From: Pleurotus ostreatus/Saccharomyces cerevisiae fusant | Lineage: Eukaryota > Opisthokonta | Length of the DNA: 11,011 nucleotides | Direction of reading: 5' to 3' | NCBI GenBank assembly: GCA_024196135.1 | Contig: JAMQCK010001187.1 | Span: 1-11,011, forward strand | Shown here: positions 1 to 7,164 of the stretch, piece after piece | Position numbering within the stretch: position 1 is the first letter of the stretch | How the letters are laid out: the number at the start of each line of letters is the position of its first letter | Translations under genes and position numbers: made by a program | The notes under the pieces: model-generated | What the model was told of the DNA's origin: nothing | Database searches by the model: none | Seen by the model: the letters and a program-made list of their open reading frames with translations, nothing else

Positions 1-51
1 TAAGCGCTGGCAACATCGAACGCGTTCAGCTGAACTCACCTGTTCGTCCAT
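1..51 (-). other. possible 5' exon of a gene running off the left edge
   Basis: On the minus strand an ATG at 51-49 begins Met-Asp-Glu-Gln and is followed at once by a textbook donor, CAG|GTGAGT, with the intron starting at 39. The same frame has no stop from 225 down to the window edge, so the ATG could also be internal to a longer exon. Another frame offers an acceptor (TTGTTAG, ending near 168) that would make 40-167 an internal exon. I cannot choose between these without the sequence to the left. No protein family is recognisable. Confidence 0.2.
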
Positions 52-507
52 TACTCCGCCGTGGTCGATCGTGTCGCTTCGTAGGTTCTTTCGTATGCTT
101 GCTCCACCGTTCTGGCACGGAATTATCCTCAAGTTCTGCGAGCACAACGGCCAGCGCGTCGCGTCCAGGGCTCTAACAAGGGGAGGTCCAGAAACAACGC
201 GCGCATGATCGCTTCTGAGTATTTGTCACGTGCCATCATTTGCATGGACCTACAGCTATACACATACCTAAATTGGACATGCCTCTCCTGCGTCTGAAAC
301 AGATAACTCTTATTAAACCGTATTTGCACCGATATATATCAACGCATTTTGCACGCGGATCCCATTGTTCTCTATGGGCAATCGGTACAAAATTCGCTAA
401 TATATCCTGGTGCAAATACGGTCTATTGGCGCGTTTCTACATGCTGTACCGTATTTTACAGAAAATCGAACTGTATGTAGGAAAGTCTCGCGACTCATTT
501 CAAATGT
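52..507. other. intergenic stretch, no convincing gene
   Basis: This lies downstream of the MYND gene stop at 508 (minus strand) and would hold its 3' UTR and part of the upstream region of any gene leaving the left edge. It is visibly richer in A/T than the coding regions. Short open frames on both strands have no family resemblance and overlap one another. The only clear structure is the imperfect foldback at 317-422, with a smaller hairpin beyond it (CTACAT at 437-442 against ATGTAG at 475-480). Confidence 0.5.
317..422. repeat. imperfect foldback (MITE-like or hairpin)
   Basis: The arms ACCGTATTTGCACC (317-330) and GGTGCAAATACGGT (409-422) are a perfect 14-bp inverted repeat. Pairing continues imperfectly inward: GATATATA against AATATATC, CGCATTTTGCAC against GTACAAAATTCGC, and CCCAT (361-365) against ATGGG (374-378) around a short loop. 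Almost the whole 106 bp could fold into one long stem. The flanks (TATTAA on the left, CTATTGG on the right) show no clear target-site duplication, so a transposon origin is not proven. Confidence 0.55.
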
Positions 508-1570
508 TCATACTTCGTGTCCCAAAAGTGCTCGAAAGCCTGCGACTGTGTCAAGGCCGTTATGGATAATAGCCGAATCGCCCCGTATATCTCCCAGAGT
601 AGCAAATATTGCTACACCCCACTGTGACGCATCGATGTCTGTACTGCAACGACTCGGAGCAGATAATACTTTATAACTCGGCTGTATCCCATTGACATGG
701 TGATACCTCACGTGAACCCAGTAGACTCGCTTAGCAGGAGAGTCAGCATGTGCCGCGATGTCGGCGTCGATCTCGGCCATGACATCAGAGCCAACTCGCT
801 GGAGAAAGTCAACAGTGAAGATTGCAGCGAACTGAATCTCAATGCGTTTCAGCCAGGCTGAGCCTAAGCAAGATGTGAGTCAGCAATGCCTTGCCTGAGC
901 AGTGGACCTACCAGGAAGTGATCTGAAGGCATATTCGCGGCACTTTGGTCTATGTCTGGACCAGTGCGCTCTTTGGCATGCTCGCGAGCAATATTTGACG
1001 GTGGAGCAAGGACAAATCTTCATACGAACTTGCCTGTCAGTGTGTTTACACTGGAAAACAGTCATCTTTAGCAGGTGCTTTGATAGTTTGTGCATAACAT
1101 CATACCTCGAGGTTGCCGTTGACACACATGTTAATGTGCGCAAGCGTTCGCGCAAGCATATATCGTCCAGTGTATTCCTGATCCAGCTTGGCACCGTCCA
1201 CCATGCTGTCCATTCGCGCGAATTGGAACAGCGGGGCGGGATGCATGTCTCCGAGAAGGCGAGCAACGGGGAAGAAGATAGAGCGTTTGAAGACATAGGC
1301 CAAGATATTGATGAGCACCCCCTCGGTTTGGACGTTCAGGGAGACCATCTTCGGCAGCACGCCTAGCCGTAGGGCCCGTAGGAGCGAGCGATCATCTTCC
1401 GACGTATACCATATCTGGAAAAGAAGGTTGCATGCCTCTAGGACGGCCTCCTCCGACTCTTCATCAGTGCTCGAGCGTGCTTCGAGCTCCCCGAGTAGCT
1501 CGACGAGGATGCGTATGGTATCGCGTGAATGACGAGGTATGGTCAAAGCATTCCGAACAAATGATGCCAT
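508..1570 (-). CDS. MYND-type zinc-finger protein, 3' (C-terminal) portion
   Basis: Three exons can be read: up to 1106, 1050-912 and 863-508. Intron 1051-1105 (55 bp, GTATGA...TTCCAG) is phase 0. Intron 864-911 (48 bp, GTAGGT...CTTAG, branch CTGAC) is phase 1. The middle exon carries the finger: ICPCSTVKYCSRACQRAHW followed by SRHRPKC, with the C...C, YCS..CQ..HW and H...C ligand pattern of MYND domains. The first Cys pair is atypical, with only one clear Cys (CKH) at the exon start. Before it lies a helical region (DTIRILVELLGEL, ACNLLFQIWYTSEDD). After it comes a tail of about 118 residues ending GFRALLGHEV. MYND fingers mediate protein-protein contacts; the partner is unknown. The ATG at 1570 is only the first in-frame Met of this portion. 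The open frame extends upstream, and I think this is the rear half of the split gene. Confidence 0.6.
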
Positions 1571-1652
1571 GGCGCGGAAGTGATCCCGGCACGCGTTTGC
1601 TACCAGCGCTCCTTCCGCATCTCTGCATAGTCGTATGTTCTCAGGCGGATTC

Positions 1653-1662
1653 CGGTGACCCG
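1653..1662. repeat. direct repeat CGGTGACCCG, left copy
   Basis: This is a 10-bp copy identical to 2975-2984. Read on the minus strand it encodes Arg-Val-Thr plus one base in both flanking coding fragments, in the same frame. That is what a target-site duplication inside an exon should look like. It is followed on the plus strand by a run of eight C. Confidence 0.5.
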
Positions 1663-2974
1663 CCCCCCCCAGGTCGCTCCGATCGGGGCGCTCGGCAACT
1701 CGGCGCGGCATCAAACACGTGCCGCGTCAGCGCCCTCCTCCCGCCACCGCGCGCTCGGCCGCGGCGTTTGCTCCCGCCGGCCCCCTCCCGGCCTCGCTCG
1801 GGTCTCCGACCTCTCGCAGGGCGGGTCTCTGAGAAAAGGTCCCGCCGCCCCCATCGAGCGCCGTCGATCACGACCGATCGGCCTCCTTTTGCCGCGGCGG
1901 AGCGTGACGCGACGCGCGCGTCGACGCGTCTCCCTCGCGCGAAACCACCCCTTCGCGCCCTGCTAGACGCCCCCCTACCTTTCCCCTCCTCTATGCGTGT
2001 ACTGCCCAGCATGCAGACACGCTCTCGTCCTGTGGTGTGCCCGCACCGTCTCCTCAATCGTATAAATCACGCTAATCAGTGTTCAAGCCCATCAACCGGC
2101 CGCTGCGGGGGCGGCCGCTCGAAATTCGCCCGTCAAGCGATACAGTACGCTCTAGTTTTACTCGCGTGTACGAAGTGCAAAGGAGTGGAGGCAGGAATGG
2201 CAATGCAACAGGCAGAATAAGAGCAGGAAGGACAACAGAAAAACATGGGCCATATAGAGTTGTAGCCAATCCACGTACCCTGTCTCTACTTTCACTCCCC
2301 CCTCTATACCCTTCCTGCGTTTTCTACCTATTTTGAACATTATAAGTCCCTCTAGACGTTCAGAAGTTGGCAAATGGTCCGAGATTCCTGATCCCTCCAA
2401 AATATCGGAATTCGATGGAAAGCGGTTGCTAGGCGCCAGTATTAAATACAGTACCAGTACGTTACTATCTTGCGAGCTCTACTAGCCTCTGCTCTGAGTC
2501 TGTACCGCTCTAGAGCGCCCACCGCGGGCAGTTCAACTCATTTCCGGCAGATCCCGTGAATTTCCCACGCCACCGCCCGGGCGCGGCGCGAGCTTTTGGC
2601 CCATCCTGCGTAGACGGTGCGGCCTGCAGGGGTCAAGCACTACAGCATATGCTAGTATGTACTATATGGATTACTACTATATACGCATTTTGTGCTATCC
2701 CACCTTTGCCAGCTATGCAAAAGCCGGACTTCATCACCAGCCCAAAAAATGGCTGTTTCCATCACTCCAAGCCTACTTCTTGGGTCTATGCGCAAGATAT
2801 ACAGTGCACAGGGCAGTATTTACAGTCTATGGTGAAGGTAGAAGGTCTCGCTCGCCCCGCAGGCGTCCAAATAGGGCGAAGGAGCTCCCTTCCTTATTGG
2901 GAAGGAGGCCGCCCGGACGCGGTCACCGGCGTCGGTGACCCACCGGCCTGCCCAAAGCGGCAGGTCACCGACCT
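1663..2974. mobile_element. putative non-autonomous insertion in the MYND gene
   Basis: This 1,312-bp stretch interrupts the MYND gene. It holds no recognisable protein on either strand; its longer frames mostly lack an ATG and look like GC-rich noise. It has two parts. About 1663-2000 is extremely G/C rich and pyrimidine-biased on the plus strand. About 2050-2900 is far more A/T rich, with TATAAATC at 2061-2068 and palindromes such as CGCTCTAGAGCG (2506-2517) and AGCATATGCT (2644-2653). The ends share only AGGTCG (1671-1676, and its complement at 2969-2974), so terminal inverted repeats are weak. A 9-10 bp duplication fits Mutator-like elements best among families with known duplication lengths, but that assignment is inference. 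Confidence 0.4.
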
Positions 2975-2982
2975 CGGTGACC
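2921..2982. repeat. two GGTCACC/GGTGACC dyads
   Basis: Two 20-bp dyads lie 42 bp apart: GGTCACCGGCGTCGGTGACC (2921-2940) and GGTCACCGACCTCGGTGACC (2963-2982). Each has 8-bp arms around a 4-bp spacer (GCGT or ACCT). The second overlaps the right direct repeat of the putative insertion. A single half-site also sits at the left boundary. They could be subterminal protein-binding sites of an element or tandem partial duplications of its end. Confidence 0.6.
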
Positions 2983-2984
2983 CG
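2975..2984. repeat. direct repeat CGGTGACCCG, right copy
   Basis: This is the second copy of the 10-bp repeat at 1653-1662, at the point where the 5' half of the MYND gene stops looking like its family. Beyond it the open frame reads through the dyads and ends at 2820 in sequence of unrelated composition. CGGTGACCC also occurs at 2933-2941, so the exact junction is slightly ambiguous. Confidence 0.5.
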
Positions 2985-3689
2985 GGGGCCAGGGAATCCT
3001 GCTGGGGTCTCCACGTTCTCCACGACCTGCCTGTACAGGCGTCTCGGGCGCATTCTAGTGACCAGCAACGCCTCTGTTATCCAAGAGCGAGACTGCTGGT
3101 TGTCGTCTGAGACAAGGCTCATGACGGCTTTGAAGATCTCGCCGAATACGCGCGTGGCTTTGTCGCTGAGCCGGTCGAACGTTTGGGAATACATGGGAAG
3201 GTGCAGCCAGAGATCGAAGAGCAAGCTGACCACCTGCGGCGTCTGCTCCATCAGGTCGAGGAACGAGGCTTTGTAACGGGTGAGAGGGTCATAGGCAATC
3301 ATGAGCACCTTGGCGAACTCATAGCTGAAGATGACGCATCGCTGCTTGGGTTGAATAAAATCAAGCCAGCGAACAAGGGTGGACCACCAGCGACGGATGT
3401 ACTGCACGGCTGGCTCACGAAGTTGGGCTGCAAGAGCAGGATGGTTCCGCGGGAAGTGAGCTGCCCCGAAGATGGCGATGAGCGCTTTCATAGCCGCAGT
3501 CATCGTAGGATCGTCGTACAGACGCTGGTGCGGGGCCAGCGCCAGAGGATCGATCAGAAGCTCTGGGAACGCATCGTCGGGTGCAAGCAGCGTGATTATC
3601 CTGTTGGCTATCGGTGGCCAGCGCTCGGCTTGCCCCCTCACGATAGCACGGTAGAGTTCTATCATTTCCGAGGAGCGAGACAGGGCCAT
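2975..3689 (-). CDS. MYND-family protein, 5' (N-terminal) portion
   Basis: A single exon without a stop encodes about 238 residues that look like genuine globular helical protein. Motifs include ELYRAIVRGQAERWPPIANR, DDAFPELLIDPLALAPHQRL, YIRRWWSTLVRWLDFIQP and DLMEQTPQVVSLLFDLWLHL. The style is that of the N-terminal region found ahead of MYND fingers in agaricomycete proteins, recognised from general familiarity and not by alignment. The ATG at 3689-3687 is the first in its frame. The frame is open further upstream to a TGA near 3828 but contains only a GTG there, so an upstream first exon cannot be excluded. In the present DNA the frame continues past 2975 into the dyad region and stops at 2820, which would give a truncated product lacking the finger. 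The promoter would have to lie between here and the EH gene stop at 3975. Confidence 0.6.
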
Positions 3690-3974
3690 TATGAAGGCGC
3701 CGGGCGGAGGCTGCAGATGACGGTCTGGAGGAAACCATGGACGCTTCGAAGTTCGCAGGTATCTGATTCGGCCATTGCCGGACGGCAGGTGACTCGGGAC
3801 GTAGTCCACGGTTGAGGTTCGTTTTCTCGCTCAACATCGGTTCTAGAGATACGGCTTATCCAGCGCTACTGTACAAGGTCCACTTGGTAAAAATCAGTAC
3901 ATAGATCGAGGATAGCAGAGTTCGAAGCATCGACAGCACCGAAGTTCGTGTCCAAATAAATTACGCACTGTCCT

Positions 3975-6520
3975 TCACGCCACCGCCTCCTCCGCCACCA
4001 ACGTATACGCCGGCGGCGGCGCATCTACCTCATCATGCCCAGGCCCACCGCCCACATGCGCCCTACTCGCCAGCCTCTCGTTCTCCCTCTGCACCGCCTC
4101 CAGCCTCACCCTCACCTCCCCCGCCTCCCGCTCCGCCGCCTCCGCCCTCGCCCTCAGCGCCGCCAGCTCCTCCTGCACCCGCGCCCCCTCCGCCTGCACC
4201 CGCGCGCTCTCCGCCTGCACCCGCTCGCTCTCCGCCCGCAGCCGCTCGCCCTCGTCCAGCGTGCCCTGCACGAGCCGCCGGTCCGCGTCGCGCTCCGAGC
4301 GCAGCGCGGCGAGCTCCTCCTGCAGCCGCGCGACGCGCTCGTCGCGCGAGTGGCGCAGCGCCTCGTTCTCGCGGGCCAGTGCCGCCTGCACCTGCGCGAT
4401 CGAGGTGTCCGCGGAGTCGGCGGCCTGGAAGGCGCGGAGGGTCTCCTCTTGGTCGGCGACCGTCCGGCGGAGGGCGGCGTTCTCTTGCTCGAGGGTCGTG
4501 AAGGTGCCGTTTGTCGAAGAGGACGCCCCTGCGCGCGCGTCCCGCAATTGCCCCTTCAGCCTCTCGTTCTCGTTCGTCAGATCCGCAATGATGGTCTTGT
4601 GAATGCCCAACTCCTCCGCCGCGCCTCTCAGCCGATCCAGGTCCGTGCGCATCGACTCCATGAGCAGCTGAAGCATCCGGCGTTCAGCCTCGGCGTCCGC
4701 CGCCCGCCTCTCTGCCTCCTCCAACCGCCTCTCTACGTCCTCCCTTCGCTTCTTCGTCTTCCCCGGCGCCAGCATATCGCGCGAGTTCTGGTACAGCTCT
4801 CGAGAAGAGTTGTACAACTCCATCGGCCGCTGCATGAGCTCGCGCGAGGTATGCATCAAGTCCGCCGGCACACTCGACATATGCATGAGCGGCTGCCGAG
4901 CAGGCTTGCGAGGTTCGTCGTCCTCATTGGGCGGCGCGAGCCTACCATTGGACGGTGCGAGGCTACCGTTAGGCGATGTGGGCCCGACATTCTGCGAGCC
5001 AAAGGCGGCGACGGGCCCGTTAGGCATATACATCGACTTGCTCCTCAACTTGTTTCTCCGCGTAGGCATGGTGCGCGCGGTGCGCGCGGACGGGTTCGAA
5101 GGACCTTCCATCGTGCCATTGTTATGTCCTGCTGTTGCCGATGTCGAGGAACTCGCCGCAGAGTTCGCGCGTCGGCGAGGACCTCCATCGGGCACAGACA
5201 GTTGAGTCGTAGGTGCAGATAGTTGCATCGCAGGCGCAGACGGTGACACAGGCAAGGGTAGGTCTGCAGGCGACAGCCTCGATGGCGAGCCGGCGCGAGA
5301 GAGCCGGGATGGAGACGCAGTGGGAGACGAGCTGAACGGCATTCCGGGAGAGAGCATAGGCGTACTTGCAGCCTCACCCACCGGCGACGTCGGCGGCAAG
5401 GATAGCTCCGGTATGGGCATGGGGATCCTCTCCCGAGGTGATCTCGGGGATGTTGGAGAGTTAGGGGACGTCGGCGAACATAGCCTAGCTGTCGGCGAGG
5501 TTGGTGAAGTGAGTGAAGCCGGCTGCTCGTTGGCGGGAATGGGCGGAAGGTCTTGAGTTTGCAGGGTTTGTATCCTCAGCCCTTCCCTCGCAAATGCATA
5601 GATCTCGTCGGGTAGCGCAGATGGTAAGACATCCATCTTCTTCGACATGAGATTCTGCGTGAGGTACATCGCGACGGCGAAGTCGGCGCCATCGAGGAAG
5701 CCGCGGCGCTGGAGGTCGGCGAGGGCCCTAGTTAAGGATGTTAATCGACGAAGGCCATTGCAGTTTCAGAGAAAGGGAGCCGGGATGAGACGTTATGTAG
5801 GGAGTAATACGCACCAGATCTGCGAAAGCCTCGCGACCGGCAAATTCGACTTGTTGAGGAATTCCTGGGCTTTATTGCCTACAGAGACCAGCCCATCAGC
5901 CCCCTCCATGCGACGAGTCCAATTTGGTCACCGAGGGCTCTACTTACCATCTATAATCCCATCCGTCGCACCAGCAATCCTGAAGATATGGAGGTACTTG
6001 CTCCGCTTCTGGGGAGTGAAGGGCGGCAGCTCACTTATTGCGGGTGTGAGCTCCGGGATGGCGAAGCGAGGTAGGGGACCAGCTAGAAGGAGATAGAGGG
6101 TCAGTCGCCTATTTCATCCGTAGCATTGCGACCCCATCCAACCCTCCGGGACAAGAATCTCCTCGCAACCTCACAAGTCTCCGTGATCAGCAGGAACCAC
6201 TTACCCTGCGCCAAAGTCTCCTTCGCCACCTCCACCGGGGCTTGCGCCCACCCCAGCAACCTCACAGCAGCCGCCACGCCGTTTCGCGACAGCCTCCCAT
6301 GTCCGCCTTCGTCCACTATCTCCCAGATGCGGAACAAGACTTCGGGCGGTATGCCCTCAGCCTTGGAGAACATGGCGACAGCGGTATCCCCAGAGAGGGT
6401 TGGGGAGTAGGAAAGGGTGGTGGGATCTGCGGAGTTCTGTGCGTCGTTGGCGACGGTGAGAATGCGGTCGGCGAGGGCGAGCTCGTCCGCGGTAGGGGCG
6501 AAGTTAGGTGGGGCGGACAT
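3975..6520 (-). CDS. EH-domain endocytic scaffold, Eps15/Ede1-like
   Basis: Four exons (6520-6205, 6082-5948, 5878-5815, 5727-3975) join in frame to 755 codons plus TGA. Introns are 122 bp (GTAAGT...TTCTAG), 69 bp (GTAAGT...TGTAG) and 87 bp (GTGCGT...AACTAG). EH1 spans about residues 10-95 (RIWEIVD, W66) and EH2 about 128-215 (LPVARLSQIW, W172, then ALADLQRRGFLDGADFAVAM). A GPLP linker after EH1 resembles Ede1. Residues about 240-310 are packed with SPTSP-type sites, and 356-361 is RRRANS, a basophilic kinase-type site. A charged coiled coil runs from about 497 to 727 and the C-terminus carries PPPAY (742-746). EH domains bind NPF-containing endocytic adaptors at the plasma membrane; the coiled coil suggests oligomerisation. 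Ede1 normally has three EH domains and a UBA; here there are two, and a PPxY instead of a UBA. Family confidence is high; orthology to Ede1, Pan1 or End3 is unsettled. The ATG at 6520 has good context (CCCACCATGT). Confidence 0.88.
4168..4250. repeat. 21-bp coding minisatellite in the coiled coil
   Basis: About four near-identical 21-bp units (core CTCCGCCTGCACCCGC on the plus strand) encode the heptads RLRAESE, RVQAESA, RVQAEGA and RVQEELA on the minus strand. The unit length equals exactly one coiled-coil heptad repeated in DNA, so copy-number changes would lengthen the coil without breaking register. Confidence 0.65.
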
Positions 6521-6716
6521 GGTGGGTAAGATAGGGAGTAGTAAGGGAAGAGGGAGAGAAGTGAGAGATCGGGAGGAAGTACAGCAGTGCTGGGCGATCG
6601 AAGCAGGTAGGATGATCCCCTACGGAGGCGTGGTCGTTTCTGATTCACGGGGTCGCGCGTCGCTAGCAGTTGACGGAGGTGTGGGTGTTCCCGGAGCTGT
6701 CTTCAAGTGTCGGCAA
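6521..6716 (-). promoter_or_regulatory. probable promoter and 5' UTR of the EH gene
   Basis: Directly upstream of the EH start, the minus strand is a long pyrimidine tract (6521-6579) reading CTTCCTCCC, TCTCTCACTTCTC and similar. Such CT-rich blocks next to the start are typical of fungal core promoters that lack a TATA box. No TATA element is visible. If the weak ORF at 6717 on the plus strand is real, this 196-bp gap would be a shared divergent promoter. Confidence 0.45.
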
Positions 6717-6922
6717 TGGGGAAACAGATCGAGCAGTTGAGGGAATGGCAAGCAGTCGCGAACTTGAACAATGAAGTCGATCGGTACGCGGCAGGCTGTC
6801 GACGACGTCGAGCAGGAGTTATCTCGCCTCGGGAGATATCGCTCGTCCACAGCAGAGGGCTTCGTCCGCAGCCACCACGGAGAACAAGGAAGGAAGGCGA
6901 AGCCAAGAAGTCTTGCGGGTAA
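6717..6922 (+). CDS. possible small divergent ORF, function unknown
   Basis: An ATG in acceptable context (CGGCAATGG) opens a 68-codon frame beginning MGKQIEQLREWQAVANLNNE. The start is an amphipathic, coiled-coil-like helix, after which the sequence becomes Arg-rich and low in complexity and ends at TAA. A second ATG frame at 6771 also begins with a helix-like stretch (VDDVEQELSRLGRY), hinting that an intron might join the two, but no intron of normal length fits. It lies head to head with the EH gene. It may simply be 5' sequence with chance coding character, and I do not recognise a family. Confidence 0.22.
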
Positions 6923-7164
6923 TCTCCCGCAATGCAAGAGGCGGTGCAGAGTCCACCCTCGCCCGCCCCCGCGGCGCACGCTGATGGACGTCACGATCGG
7001 CGGGCCGGCGCGCGCGTCGGGAACTCCGCGGATTTTGGGACGCGGCAAACGCCGATGTCACATCTTCGAGGCTCTGATATTTCTTTTGCCCAGTTTTTCC
7101 CTTTCAATAATGGGTATTCTCATACCCCTTTCCCTGGGCTTGACCGTATAGGCAGTCTGGGAGC
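6923..7164. other. intergenic; 3' UTR of the mitochondrial-type gene
   Basis: This lies between the weak ORF and the stop at 7165. It contains a CRE-like GGACGTCAC at 6986-6994 (TGACGTC on the minus strand), about 470 bp upstream of the EH start. It also contains a T-rich patch near 7078-7104 and a nested inverted repeat. In the repeat, GCCCAG (7088-7093) pairs with CTGGGC (7134-7139), and inside it GGGTAT (7112-7117) pairs with ATACCC (7122-7127) around TCTC. It would be transcribed in the 3' UTR of the gene to the right. Confidence 0.4.

Larger units (their letters stand above)
508..3689 (-). pseudogene. MYND zinc-finger gene split by a 1.3-kb insertion
   Basis: The 5' part (3689 to 2975) encodes an N-terminal helical region with no finger. 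The 3' part (1662 to 508) encodes a continuing helical region, the MYND finger and a C-terminal tail. Neither half looks complete, and they lie in the correct order on the same strand. Between them is 1,312 bp of non-coding DNA bounded by CGGTGACCCG at 1653-1662 and 2975-2984. Fusing across one copy keeps the frame (RVT continuing into GIRLRTYDYAEMRKERW) until a TAG at 1600-1602. A missing base there would return to the frame of VANACRDHFRAMASF. The conceptual product is roughly 580 residues, an acceptable size for fungal MYND proteins. The two halves are also listed separately. The alternative is two annotated genes, or a gene with a very long intron, but no donor and acceptor that I examined agree in phase. 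Confidence 0.6.

Noticed and set aside
880..1296. Stand-alone 138-codon MYND frame
   Set aside because: Its first half is out of frame with the neighbouring exon and its end is intronic; intron 1051-1105 and intron 864-911 give a better model.
1641..2057. 138-codon minus-strand frame rich in Arg and Gly upstream of the MYND 3' half
   Set aside because: It is pure low-complexity translation of the G/C-rich part of the insert, with no splice joining it sensibly to the MYND frame.
1432..2220. 262-codon plus-strand frame across the MYND 3' half and the insert
   Set aside because: It begins at a non-ATG codon, crosses unrelated compositions and has Arg/Pro-rich noise; the minus strand has spliced MYND coding sequence there.
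5093..5106. GGTTCGAAGGACC, resembling a tRNA T-arm
   Set aside because: It lies inside the EH coding exon and has no A box, acceptor stem or anticodon arm nearby.
4035..5222. 395-codon plus-strand frame antisense to the EH gene, rich in Arg, Leu, His and Pro
   Set aside because: It is a shadow of the GC-rich Ser/Pro and coiled-coil exon; the composition is monotonous, and the opposite strand carries clear EH-linked coding sequence.
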